Translations under genes and position numbers: made by a program
The notes under the pieces: generated by a model
The model's input: the letters and a program-made list of their open reading frames with translations, nothing else
Told to the model about the DNA's origin: nothing
Database searches by the model: none
Shown: positions 43,145 to 54,044 of the stretch, one piece after another
Layout of the letters: every line of letters begins with the position of its first letter
Numbering within the stretch: position 1 is the stretch's first letter
Source: Halodurantibacterium daqingensis
GTDB taxonomy: Bacteria > Pseudomonadota > Alphaproteobacteria > Rhodobacterales > Rhodobacteraceae
Assembly: GCF_042666235.1 (NCBI RefSeq)
Contig: NZ_JBHTFQ010000002.1
Location: 506,532 to 570,531 of the forward strand
DNA: 64,000 bases
Direction of reading: 5' to 3'

Positions 43145-45259
43145 ATGAACGGGGAAGTTGCAGTCGAGGCGCTGACACTGGAGCAGGCGCGGGCCGAACT
43201 CGCACGGCTGGCGGCGCTGATCGAAGCGGCCAACACCGCCTATCACACGCTGGACGCGCCCGAGATCAGCGATGCCGATTATGACGCGCTCAAGCGGCGC
43301 AATGCAGAGATCGAGGCGCGGTTCCCCGAGCTGAAGCGCCCGGACAGCCCCAGCGACAGGATCGGCGGCGCCCTGGCCGAGGGCTTTGGCAAGATCCGCC
43401 ATGAAGTGCGGATGCTGAGCCTGGAGAACGCCTTCCAGGACGCAGACGTGGCCGAGTTCGAAGAGCGTGTCCGCCGCTACCTGAACCACCGCGGGGCGCT
43501 GACCTTCACCGCCGAGCCCAAGATCGACGGCCTGTCCCTGTCGTTGCGCTACGAGGACGGCGTTCTGGTTCAGGCTGCCACCCGCGGGGATGGCGAGGTG
43601 GGCGAAAACGTGACCGAGAACGCGCGCACCATCACCGATATCCCCCATCGCCTGGACGGGGCGCCGGCGGTGCTGGAGGTGCGGGGCGAGGTCTACATGT
43701 CGCATGCGGATTTCGCCGCGCTCAATACCCGTCAGGCCGAGCGGGGCGAACGGAGCTTTGCCAATCCGCGCAATGCGGCGGCAGGCTCGCTCCGGCAGCT
43801 TGATGCCGAGATCACCCGCGCCCGGCCGCTGCGCTTTTTTGCCTATGCCTGGGGCGCGCATTCCGAACCCCTGGCCGACACCCAGTACGAGGCCATCGCG
43901 CGGCTGGGGGCGATGGGATTCGTGACCAACCCGCTCACCCGCCTGTGCGCGGGCCCCGAGGAGATGCTTGCCGTCTATCGGGAGATCGAGGCGCAGCGCG
44001 CCACGCTGGGCTATGACATCGACGGCGTGGTCTACAAGGTCAATGACCTTGGCCTGCAGCGCCGGCTCGGGTTCCGCTCGGCGACGCCCCGCTGGGCCAT
44101 CGCCCACAAGTTTCCCGCCGAACTGGCCTGGACCCGGCTGGAGGCGATCGATATCCAGGTTGGCCGCACCGGGGCGCTCAGCCCGGTTGCGCGGCTTGTG
44201 CCGGTGACGGTGGGCGGCGTCGTCGTCTCGAACGCGACGCTGCATAACGAGGATTACATCGCCGGACGAGACGCGCGCGGCGCGCCGATCCGCGGTGGGC
44301 GCGACATCCGCGTCGGCGACTGGGTCGAGGTTTACCGCGCCGGCGACGTGATCCCCAAGATCCGCGATGTGGATCTGGCGCGGCGCCCCGCAGACGCCAC
44401 GCCCTATCGCTTTCCGGATAGCTGCCCCGAATGCGGATCCGAGGCGATCCGCGAACCGGGCGATGCCGTGCGACGCTGCACCGGTGGTCTGATCTGCCCG
44501 GCCCAGGCCGTGGAGCGGCTGCGCCACTTCGTGAGCCGGGCGGCCTTTGATATCGAAGGGCTTGGCGCCAAGCAGATCGAGGCCTTCTACAAGGACGGCT
44601 GGATCCGTGAGCCCGCCGACATCTTCACCCTGGAAGCGCGGTTCGGCACCGGCCTGCAACAGCTGCGCAACCGCGAAGGCTGGGGGCCGAAATCGGCCGC
44701 CAACCTCTTTGCGGCGATCCGGGACCGGCGGGCGATCCCGCTGAACCGGTTGATCTTCGCGCTTGGCATTCGCCACGTCGGCGAAAGCGGTTCGGCCCTG
44801 CTTGCTGCGCATTACGGCAGCTGGCGCAGTTTCGAGGCGGCGATGACGGCGGCCATACCCGGCGAGGGCCCCGCCTGGGAAGAGCTGGTGTCGATCGACG
44901 GCGTCGGAACGGTCATGGCGACCGCCGTCGTCACGGCCTTCCATCAGGAGGCCGAGCGGCGCGCCATCGACGCGCTTGTGGCGCATCTTGACGTGCAGGA
45001 TGCCGTGCAGCGCGGCGCGGTCGAAAGCCCGGTCGCCGGCAAGATCGTCGTCTTTACCGGCACGCTGGAGCGGATGACCCGGGCCGAGGCCAAGGCGCGG
45101 GCCGAAGAGCTGGGGGCCAAGGTCGCCGGTTCGGTTTCGGCCAAGACCGATCTGCTGATCGCGGGCCCGGGTGCGGGATCCAAGGCCACCAAGGCGGCCG
45201 CCCTTGGCGTCGAGGTGATCGACGAGGACGCCTGGCTAGCCCTGATCGGCGACGCCTGA
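43145..45259 (+). CDS. ligA: NAD-dependent DNA ligase LigA
   Basis: 704 aa. Adenylation Lys126 lies in AEPKIDGLSLSLRYEDG. ATRGDGEVGENVT and VLEVRGEVYM are nucleotidyltransferase motifs. A four-Cys zinc finger is at about 425-450 (CPECGSEAIREPGDAVRRC, then ICPAQ). HhH repeats follow, and a BRCT domain ends the protein (GKIVVFTGTLERMTRAEAKA). It seals nicks during replication and repair. It shares the last base of its stop with the first of recG. Confidence 0.97.
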   Translation: MNGEVAVEALTLEQARAELARLAALIEAANTAYHTLDAPEISDADYDALKRRNAEIEARFPELKRPDSPSDRIGGALAEGFGKIRHEVRMLSLENAFQDADVAEFEERVRRYLNHRGALTFTAEPKIDGLSLSLRYEDGVLVQAATRGDGEVGENVTENARTITDIPHRLDGAPAVLEVRGEVYMSHADFAALNTRQAERGERSFANPRNAAAGSLRQLDAEITRARPLRFFAYAWGAHSEPLADTQYEAIARLGAMGFVTNPLTRLCAGPEEMLAVYREIEAQRATLGYDIDGVVYKVNDLGLQRRLGFRSATPRWAIAHKFPAELAWTRLEAIDIQVGRTGALSPVARLVPVTVGGVVVSNATLHNEDYIAGRDARGAPIRGGRDIRVGDWVEVYRAGDVIPKIRDVDLARRPADATPYRFPDSCPECGSEAIREPGDAVRRCTGGLICPAQAVERLRHFVSRAAFDIEGLGAKQIEAFYKDGWIREPADIFTLEARFGTGLQQLRNREGWGPKSAANLFAAIRDRRAIPLNRLIFALGIRHVGESGSALLAAHYGSWRSFEAAMTAAIPGEGPAWEELVSIDGVGTVMATAVVTAFHQEAERRAIDALVAHLDVQDAVQRGAVESPVAGKIVVFTGTLERMTRAEAKARAEELGAKVAGSVSAKTDLLIAGPGAGSKATKAAALGVEVIDEDAWLALIGDA

Positions 45260-47349
45260 TGGCAGGCCGGCCGCCCGCGCTGTTCCCGCTCTTTGCCGGG
45301 CTCGAAACGCTGGAGGGCGTCGGCCCCAAGACGGCGGCATTGTTCGAGGCCATGCAGATCACCCGCCCGCGCGATCTGCTGTTCACGCTGCCGCATGCCG
45401 TCGTCGATCGTCGCCGCCTGAACAGCCTGCGCGAGGTGACGCCGCCCGCCATTGCCACGGTCGAGGCCGAAATCCTCGCCCACCATCCGCCGCGCAGCCG
45501 CGGCAAGCCCTGGCGGGTGCTCCTGCGCGATGCGGGGGGCGAGTTTCAGCTCGTTTTCTTCCACGCCCGGGGCGACTATCTGACCAAGCTGCTGCCGCCG
45601 GGCACGCGAAGGCTGGTTTCCGGCCGGGTAGAGCTTTTTGACGGGGTGTTGCAGATCGTCCATCCCGATCACGTCCTGCCGCCCGAAGACATGCAGGATC
45701 TGCCGCTGTTCGAGCCCATCTATCCGCTGACCGCGGGGCTGAGCCAGAAGGTGATGGCACGCGCCGCCGCCGCCGCCCTGGCCCGGCTGCCGAATCTGGC
45801 CGAATGGGTCGACCCGGCCCTGCGTGCGCGCGAGGGATGGCCCGCCTGGGATGCCGCCCTTCGCCTTGCGCATGCGCCACAGGGGGCGGATGCGGTGCTG
45901 CCCGGCCATCCCGCGCGGCAGCGGCTGGCCTATGATGAGCTTTTCGCCCATCAGTTGACAATGGCGCTTGCGCGGGCGAACCGGAGGCGCGCGCCGGGGA
46001 TCGTATCGCAGGGCGACGGGCGGCTGCGCAACCGGGTGCTGGCGGCACTTCCCTATGCCCCCACGGGCGCGCAATTGCGCGCGATCGCCGAGATCGCGCA
46101 AGACATGGCGCAGCCGCAACGGATGAACCGCTTGCTTCAGGGGGATGTGGGCGCCGGCAAGACGCTGGTTGCGCTTCTGGCCTTGCTGATCGCGGTCGAG
46201 GCCGGCGGGCAGGGCGTGATGATGGCCCCGACCGAGATCCTTGCCCGCCAGCATCTGGAGGGCCTGCGCCCCCTGGCCGAGGCCGCAGGCCTGCGCCTTG
46301 CGCTGCTGACCGGGCGCGACAAGGGGGCGGAGCGCGCCGAGAAGCTCGCCGCGCTCGCCTCGGGCGAGATCGCAATCCTTGTCGGCACCCATGCGGTGTT
46401 CCAGAAGGATGTCGTGTTCAACGATCTGCGGCTGGCGATTGTTGACGAACAGCATCGCTTTGGCGTTGCGCAGCGGATGGAACTGGCGAGCAAGGGCCGG
46501 GCGGTGGATGTGCTGGTGATGACCGCGACGCCGATCCCGCGCAGCCTCGCGCTGGCAACCTATGGTGACATGGATGTCTCGGTGCTGGATGAAAAGCCGC
46601 CTGGCCGCAAGCCGGTGCGCACGGCGCTGGTGACGACGGCCCGGATCGACGAGGTTGTGGCCCATCTCGCACGGGCGGTCGAGGAGGGGCGGCAGGCCTA
46701 TTGGGTCTGTCCGCTGGTGGAGGAAAGCGAACATGTGGAGCTGACCGCCGCCGAGGATCGGTTCCGCCACCTGCGCGCCGCCCTTGGCGAAGGGGTGGTG
46801 GGCCTGGTCCATGGCCAGATGCCCGCCGCCGAGAAGGATGCCGCGATGGCGCGCTTCGTGGCGGGCGAGACGTCGGTTCTGGTGGCGACCACGGTGATCG
46901 AGGTGGGGGTCAACGTGCCCAATGCCTCGATCATGGTGATCGAACGGGCCGAGATCTTTGGCCTTGCGCAGTTGCACCAGTTGCGCGGGAGGGTCGGGCG
47001 TGGCAGTGCCGAGTCGACCTGCCTTCTGATGTATCAGGCCCCGCTCAGCGACAGCGGCGAGCGCCGCCTGCGCATCCTGCGCGATACCGAGGACGGTTTT
47101 CGCATCGCCGAGGAAGACCTGGCCATGCGCGGCGCGGGCGATCTGATCGGCACCGCGCAATCGGGCCTGCCCCGGTTCCGCATCGCGGATCTGGAGCGTC
47201 AGGCCGGGCTGATGGCGCTGGCCCAAAGCGATGCCCGCAAGCTGCTGCAGGACGATCCGGACCTTGCCTCGCCCCGCGGGCAGGCGGCGCGGGCACTGCT
47301 GTGGCTGATGGAACAGGATCGGGCCATCCGGCTGATCTCGGTCGGCTGA
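45259..47349 (+). CDS. recG: ATP-dependent DNA helicase RecG
   Basis: 696 aa. The N-terminal wedge/OB region (about 1-240) binds branched DNA. Helicase motifs: Walker A LQGDVGAGKTLVALLALL, MMAPTEILARQHLEGL, DEQHRFGVAQR, MTATPIPRSLAL, TTVIEVGVNVPNASIMVIER, QLHQLRGRVGRGSAEST. It regresses stalled forks and processes recombination intermediates. Translation is coupled to ligA. The SOS-box-like site begins about 32 bp after its stop. Confidence 0.96.
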   Translation: MAGRPPALFPLFAGLETLEGVGPKTAALFEAMQITRPRDLLFTLPHAVVDRRRLNSLREVTPPAIATVEAEILAHHPPRSRGKPWRVLLRDAGGEFQLVFFHARGDYLTKLLPPGTRRLVSGRVELFDGVLQIVHPDHVLPPEDMQDLPLFEPIYPLTAGLSQKVMARAAAAALARLPNLAEWVDPALRAREGWPAWDAALRLAHAPQGADAVLPGHPARQRLAYDELFAHQLTMALARANRRRAPGIVSQGDGRLRNRVLAALPYAPTGAQLRAIAEIAQDMAQPQRMNRLLQGDVGAGKTLVALLALLIAVEAGGQGVMMAPTEILARQHLEGLRPLAEAAGLRLALLTGRDKGAERAEKLAALASGEIAILVGTHAVFQKDVVFNDLRLAIVDEQHRFGVAQRMELASKGRAVDVLVMTATPIPRSLALATYGDMDVSVLDEKPPGRKPVRTALVTTARIDEVVAHLARAVEEGRQAYWVCPLVEESEHVELTAAEDRFRHLRAALGEGVVGLVHGQMPAAEKDAAMARFVAGETSVLVATTVIEVGVNVPNASIMVIERAEIFGLAQLHQLRGRVGRGSAESTCLLMYQAPLSDSGERRLRILRDTEDGFRIAEEDLAMRGAGDLIGTAQSGLPRFRIADLERQAGLMALAQSDARKLLQDDPDLASPRGQAARALLWLMEQDRAIRLISVG

Positions 47350-47380
47350 AGCCCCCGTGTTTGAGGCCACCTGACCGCTG

Positions 47381-47405
47381 GCGAACAAATGTTCGCGGAA
47401 AGTTC
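47381..47405 (+). promoter_or_regulatory. SOS/LexA-box-like operator
   Basis: The site contains GTTC-N7-GTTC (47391-47405), the alphaproteobacterial LexA consensus. Its first half also belongs to a perfect palindrome GCGAAC-AAAT-GTTCGC (47381-47396), which fits the Gram-positive-type SOS box CGAAC-N4-GTTCG. TTTACA at 47406-47411 could be a -35, so the operator would cover the promoter of the 40-aa gene starting at 47467. Confidence 0.7.
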
Positions 47406-47466
47406 TTTACATCGGGTTAAGAATCGAGAACAAATAGGCAACATGAATCGCGTTGGAGGTTGCAAG

Positions 47467-47589
47467 ATGCTGCACCAGATCAAGACCATTCTGTTGCGTT
47501 CCCCGCAGATGCTGCTGGCTGATACCGTGGGCGTTCTTTCACTGGGGCTCATGCTGATTGCCGTCCTGCATCTTCCCGATCTGATCTGA
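47467..47589 (+). CDS. 40-residue single-pass membrane protein, probable SOS-regulated
   Basis: Start chosen at ATG 47467 because GGAGG (47455-47459) lies 7 bp upstream; an ATG at 47443 has no such site. The protein is MLHQIKTILLRSPQ followed by a TM segment (about 17-36, LADTVGVLSLGLMLIAVLHL) and a short tail. A basic amphipathic start before one TM segment is seen in small division or stress membrane peptides, for example SidA of Caulobacter (29 aa, LexA-controlled). The upstream operator and a strong terminator frame it as its own transcription unit. Family and function are not established. Confidence 0.72.
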   Translation: MLHQIKTILLRSPQMLLADTVGVLSLGLMLIAVLHLPDLI

Positions 47590-47663
47590 TCTGATCTGCC
47601 TGCGAACTGCGCGGACCGTCTGTCCCCGGTCCTGCGGCGCCCCACGCCGCGCAGAACGCCCCT

Positions 47664-47696
47664 GCCGCCGCTGTCCTCCGACGCGGCGGCTTTTTT
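47664..47696 (+). terminator. Intrinsic terminator of the 40-aa gene
   Basis: Perfect 8-bp stem GCCGCCGC (47664-47671) / GCGGCGGC (47683-47690) with an 11-nt loop, followed directly by TTTTTT (47691-47696). It lies 75 bp after the small gene and just before the convergent Fe-S scaffold-like gene. Confidence 0.85.
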
Positions 47697-47719
47697 GTTC
47701 TGTCAGATGAGGTTTCGGA

Positions 47720-48175
47720 TCAGGCGCAGGCCTGGTTCTTCTCGGCTTCGGCCATCGCCTCGGCAGCGGCCTCGATTGCCAGAAGGATCGAGGCGTGGCG
47801 GTTCTTGTAGTCCCGCGCCGGGGTCAGCACTTCCAGCCCGTCGAAGGGCGCCGACGGGGCGGGCGCGCCCTCCCTCAGCATCGCCTGCAATTCGTCGCGC
47901 GCCCGTTCGATCTCGGCCCGCGTTCGGCCAAGAATCGCCCCGCCCACAACCGAAGCCGCCGCCTGACCCAGCGCACAGGCCTTCACGTCCTGCCCGAAGC
48001 CCACGACGCGGCCGTCCTGCACCACCAGATCCACCGTCACCGTCGATCCGCACAGCGGCGCCCGGCGCCGGACGGTCGCCATGGGCGCGGAAAGCCGTTC
48101 CGTCAGCGGGATATCGGCCGCCAGGGCAAGGATCCGGCCCGAGTAGAGCTTGATGAGATCGCTGTCGGTGCTCAT
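47720..48175 (-). CDS. IscU/NifU-like iron-sulfur cluster scaffold
   Basis: 151 aa from ATG 48173-48175 (MSTDSDLIKLYSGRILALAA). The three ligand-type Cys of IscU-like scaffolds are recognisable: C42 in RAPLCGSTVTVDL, C67 in VKACALGQAAAS and C150 near the end (EKNQACA). The last is unusually close to the C-terminus and not in a CS-x-LA context. The pattern fits an alphaproteobacterial IscU-like protein often found near hisI. It could assemble or carry Fe-S clusters. Divergent from hisI across 77 bp. Confidence 0.8.
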   Translation of the reverse strand: MSTDSDLIKLYSGRILALAADIPLTERLSAPMATVRRRAPLCGSTVTVDLVVQDGRVVGFGQDVKACALGQAAASVVGGAILGRTRAEIERARDELQAMLREGAPAPSAPFDGLEVLTPARDYKNRHASILLAIEAAAEAMAEAEKNQACA

Positions 48176-48252
48176 GCTGCGGCCTTTCGCTTTTCCTGAC
48201 GCTGCTTTTGCCATAAATAGGCCGCGCCTGCCATCGTGCAAAGGAGTGACCC

Positions 48253-48609
48253 ATGGCTTTCGATCCCGCCTCGCTGCGCTATGACGCCAACGGGCTGATC
48301 CCGGCGATTGCGCAGGATCATGTCTCGGGCGAGGTGCTGATGGTGGCCTGGATGAACGCCGCGGCCGTCACGCAGACGCTGGAAACCGGCCGCGTCACCT
48401 ATTGGTCGCGGTCACGGCAATCCTTCTGGATCAAGGGCGAAAGCTCGGGCCATGTGCAGAAGCTGGTCGAGCTGCGGGTGGATTGTGACCGCGACTGCCT
48501 GTTGCTTCTGGTCGATCAGACCGGCCCCGCCTGCCACACCAACCGGCGCAGCTGCTTCTACACCGCCGTGCGCGCGGGCGAGGAAGTCGAGATCCTGCGG
48601 CCCCTATAG
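48253..48609 (+). CDS. hisI: Phosphoribosyl-AMP cyclohydrolase HisI
   Basis: 118 aa, a stand-alone HisI without the HisE pyrophosphohydrolase domain. Metal-binding Cys are C78 and C82 (VDCDRDCLLLLV) and C94 and C101 (ACHTNRRSC). Core motifs VLMVAWMNAAAV, GRVTYWSRSRQSFWIKGESS, GHVQKLVELRVDCD are complete. Third step of histidine synthesis. Its stop overlaps the end of convergent gluQ by 6 bp. Confidence 0.96.
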   Translation: MAFDPASLRYDANGLIPAIAQDHVSGEVLMVAWMNAAAVTQTLETGRVTYWSRSRQSFWIKGESSGHVQKLVELRVDCDRDCLLLLVDQTGPACHTNRRSCFYTAVRAGEEVEILRPL

Positions 48610-49449
48610 GCCGACCATGCGCCGGATATCCTCCGGCGTCGCCCCCTCGGCGCGATAGGCGCGGATGGCGCGCGCGTCGTCCCGCTTGGCCAGACGCTTG
48701 CCATGCTCATCTCGGATCAGGTCGTGATGCCAATAGTTTGGGTGGGGAAGCTCCAGCAAAACCTGAAGAAGGCGATGGATTGGCGTTGCGCTGAACAGAT
48801 CGACGCCGCGCACGACTTCGGTGACCCGCTGCGCCGCATCATCCACCACCACCGCAACGTGATAGGATGTTCCGATATCCCGCCGCGCCAGAACCACGTC
48901 CCCCAGTTCCGCAACAAGCTGGTCGGGATCGAGCCGGTGCCAGCCGGGATAAAGCGGCCCGTTTTCCTGAAAGCCCGCGTTGCCCAGAGACGCCACCGCG
49001 CGCCGCATATCCAGGCGGAGGGCGTCGTCCGGCCCGGCCTCCTCCATGCCACGTCCGCGGCATGTCCCGGGATAGATTACCGCGTCCGGGCCGACCGGAA
49101 CTCCCTCCTGCGGCGCCGACAGCGCCGCCTTGATGTCGGCGCGGGTGCAGCGGCATGGATAGATCAAGCCCGACATTCCAAGCCGCCCCAGCGCCGCGCG
49201 ATAGCTTCCCATCCGGTCCGACTGGCGAAAGGGTCTTGGCCAGCTCAGGCCAAGCCACTGAAGATCCTCGTAAATGGCTTGTTCGAATTCCGGACGACAG
49301 CGGGGCCGATCAATATCCTCCATGCGCAACAGAAAGCTGCCCCCGACAGCCTGCGCGCGATCCCAGGCTGTCAGCGCCGAAAACGCATGCCCCAGATGCA
49401 GCAGACCCGTGGGCGAGGGCGCAAAGCGCGTGCGGTAGTCAGGCCGCAT
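48604..49449 (-). CDS. gluQ: Glutamyl-Q tRNA(Asp) synthetase
   Basis: 281 aa from ATG 49447-49449 (MRPDYRTRFAPSPTGLLHLG). The class I signature is HLGH (18-21) and the KMSKS-like GKRLAKRDDARAIR lies near the C-terminus. The protein ends there and lacks the anticodon-binding domain of GltX, which is diagnostic for GluQ-RS. Zn-type Cys: YPCRCTRADI and YPGTCRGRG. It attaches glutamate to queuosine in tRNA-Asp. The start lies 11 bp inside the end of trmFO. Confidence 0.92.
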   Translation of the reverse strand: MRPDYRTRFAPSPTGLLHLGHAFSALTAWDRAQAVGGSFLLRMEDIDRPRCRPEFEQAIYEDLQWLGLSWPRPFRQSDRMGSYRAALGRLGMSGLIYPCRCTRADIKAALSAPQEGVPVGPDAVIYPGTCRGRGMEEAGPDDALRLDMRRAVASLGNAGFQENGPLYPGWHRLDPDQLVAELGDVVLARRDIGTSYHVAVVVDDAAQRVTEVVRGVDLFSATPIHRLLQVLLELPHPNYWHHDLIRDEHGKRLAKRDDARAIRAYRAEGATPEDIRRMVGL

Positions 49450-50791
49450 CCTGCGCGGCCTGTCCGAGCCAGGCCGTGAAGGCCGCCTTGGCACGATCGG
49501 TATAGGCCTTGTAGCGATCCTTGCGGCCGCGCCGCCCGCCCTTGGCATCAATCGGCGGGAAAAGCCCGAAATTCACGTTCATCGGCTGGAAGGTCTTTGC
49601 CTCGGCACCGCCGGTGATATGGGTCACCAATGCGCCCATCGCGGTTTCGGGCGGCGGCGGCGCAATCGGACGGCCAAGGATGTCACCCGCCGCAAGCCGG
49701 CCGGCCAGAAGCCCCATCGCCGCACTTTCCACGTAGCCTTCGACGCCGGTGATCTGCCCGGCAAAGCGGATGTGAGGCCGTGTCCGCAGGCGCATCTGAT
49801 CGTCCAGAAGCGTCGGGGAATTCAGGAAGGTGTTCCGATGAATCCCGCCAAGCCGCGCGAACTGCGCATTTTCCAGGCCCGGGATCATCCTGAAAACAGA
49901 GGTTTGCGCGCCATACTTCATCTTGGTCTGAAAGCCGACGATATTGTAGAGCGTGCCCAGCTTGTTGTCGCGGCGCAGCTGCACCACCGCGTAGGGCTTC
50001 ACCTCGGGCTGATGGGCATTGGTAAGGCCCACGGGCTTCATCGGGCCAAAGCGCAGGGTCTCGCGGCCGCGCTCGGCCATGACCTCGATCGGCAGGCAAC
50101 CGTCGAAATAGCCGGCAGTTTCGCCCGGCTTGAACTCGGTCTTTTCGGCCGCAAGAAGCGCATCGATGAAGGCTTCGTACTGATTGCGCGTCATGGGACA
50201 GTTGAGGTAGGCGGTCCGTTCTTCCTCGGTTTCGCCCTTGTCATAGCGCGACTGCGCCCAGGCGACCGACATGTCGATGCTCTCGGTATAGACGATCGGC
50301 GCGATGGCGTCGAAAAAGGCAAGGCTTTCGGCGCCGGTCTCGGTGCGGATCGCTTCGGCCAGGGCCCCCGAGGTGAGCGGGCCGGTGGCGATGATCCAGC
50401 GCCCATCCTCAGGAAGCGACGTGATTTCAGCATCTTCGACGCTGATGTTCGGATGGGATCGCAACTTTGCGGTCACGGCCTCGGCGAAGGCGTCGCGGTC
50501 AACCGCCAACGCACCGCCCGCAGGCAGGGAATGGGCATCGGCCATCGCCATGATCAGCCCACCGGCAGTCCGCATTTCCCAATGCAGAAGGCCCACGGCA
50601 TTCTGTTCGTCATCATCCGAACGGAACGAGTTGGAACAGACCATTTCGGCCAGGTTGCCGGTCTGGTGCGCGAAGGTGCCGACCTTGGGGCGCATTTCGT
50701 GGATGACGACGCGCACACCAGCTTCGGCCGCTTGCCACGCGGCCTCGGACCCGGCCATGCCGCCGCCGACGATATGAAGTGTCTCTGTCAT
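49439..50791 (-). CDS. trmFO: tRNA (uracil-5-)-methyltransferase TrmFO (folate-dependent)
   Basis: 450 aa from ATG 50789-50791 (MTETLHIVGGGMAGSEAAWQ); the upstream open frame to 51052 overlaps gyrA and is rejected. The FAD-binding GGGMAGSEAAWQAA is at 9-22. Family segments: NLAEMVCSNSFRSDD, GGALAVDRDAFAEAV, AYLNCPMTRNQYEAFIDAL, GYFDGCLPIEVMAERG, NVNFGLFPPI. It methylates U54 of the T-loop using methylene-tetrahydrofolate. Downstream of gyrA by 31 bp. Confidence 0.96.
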   Translation of the reverse strand: MTETLHIVGGGMAGSEAAWQAAEAGVRVVIHEMRPKVGTFAHQTGNLAEMVCSNSFRSDDDEQNAVGLLHWEMRTAGGLIMAMADAHSLPAGGALAVDRDAFAEAVTAKLRSHPNISVEDAEITSLPEDGRWIIATGPLTSGALAEAIRTETGAESLAFFDAIAPIVYTESIDMSVAWAQSRYDKGETEEERTAYLNCPMTRNQYEAFIDALLAAEKTEFKPGETAGYFDGCLPIEVMAERGRETLRFGPMKPVGLTNAHQPEVKPYAVVQLRRDNKLGTLYNIVGFQTKMKYGAQTSVFRMIPGLENAQFARLGGIHRNTFLNSPTLLDDQMRLRTRPHIRFAGQITGVEGYVESAAMGLLAGRLAAGDILGRPIAPPPPETAMGALVTHITGGAEAKTFQPMNVNFGLFPPIDAKGGRRGRKDRYKAYTDRAKAAFTAWLGQAAQDAA

Positions 50792-50822
50792 GGTCCGGAT
50801 GTAGCGGGGACGGGCGGGGCGA

Positions 50823-53585
<2,763 letters not shown>

Positions 53586-53774
53586 GTTGCTCTCGCCTCT
53601 CTGGGACAGTCGCTAGATTTTGTTGCCGCACTATAGACCATCCCAACTGCTGGGTGCAATGCCAAGCCGCCGCCACATCCGGCAGCCAAGGGCGCAGAGT
53701 GCTAACACACTGTTTTAATTGAAAAGTAATGGGCCTGTGGCATGATGGGGAAAACACCAGGCAGCGAGGCACCC

Positions 53775-54044
53775 ATGGAACGACGCGAAACCGAACTGAT
53801 GCTGAAAGGCTATGGCCTGACGACGGCGGAATTCTACTACCGCATGCCCGACTACCGGAATGTGCTCAACAGCTTTGTCTGGCAGGATTATGATCTGGCG
53901 CCGGACTATCCACGGCTGTTTCGCTTCATCGAGTTCTGGCAGGATCAGATCGAAGGGCCGCTCCATTCCGTGCGCTTCAACCATCGCAAGATGATCGGCC
54001 CGGGCGAATGGCGCAATGTCGTGGGCGAATTCAGGCTGCACTGA
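53775..54044 (+). CDS. usg: Usg-family protein
   Basis: 89 aa from ATG 53775 (MERRETELMLKGYGLTTAEF); in-frame ATGs at 53742 and 53745 are alternatives without a better ribosome site. GYGLTTAEFYYRMPDYRNVL, SFVWQDYDLAPDYPRLFRFI, EFWQDQIEGPLHSVRFNHRK are signature usg sequence. Usg is conserved and strongly typical of alphaproteobacteria; its role is unknown. The end overlaps convergent ornithine cyclodeaminase by 14 bp. Confidence 0.9.
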   Translation: MERRETELMLKGYGLTTAEFYYRMPDYRNVLNSFVWQDYDLAPDYPRLFRFIEFWQDQIEGPLHSVRFNHRKMIGPGEWRNVVGEFRLH

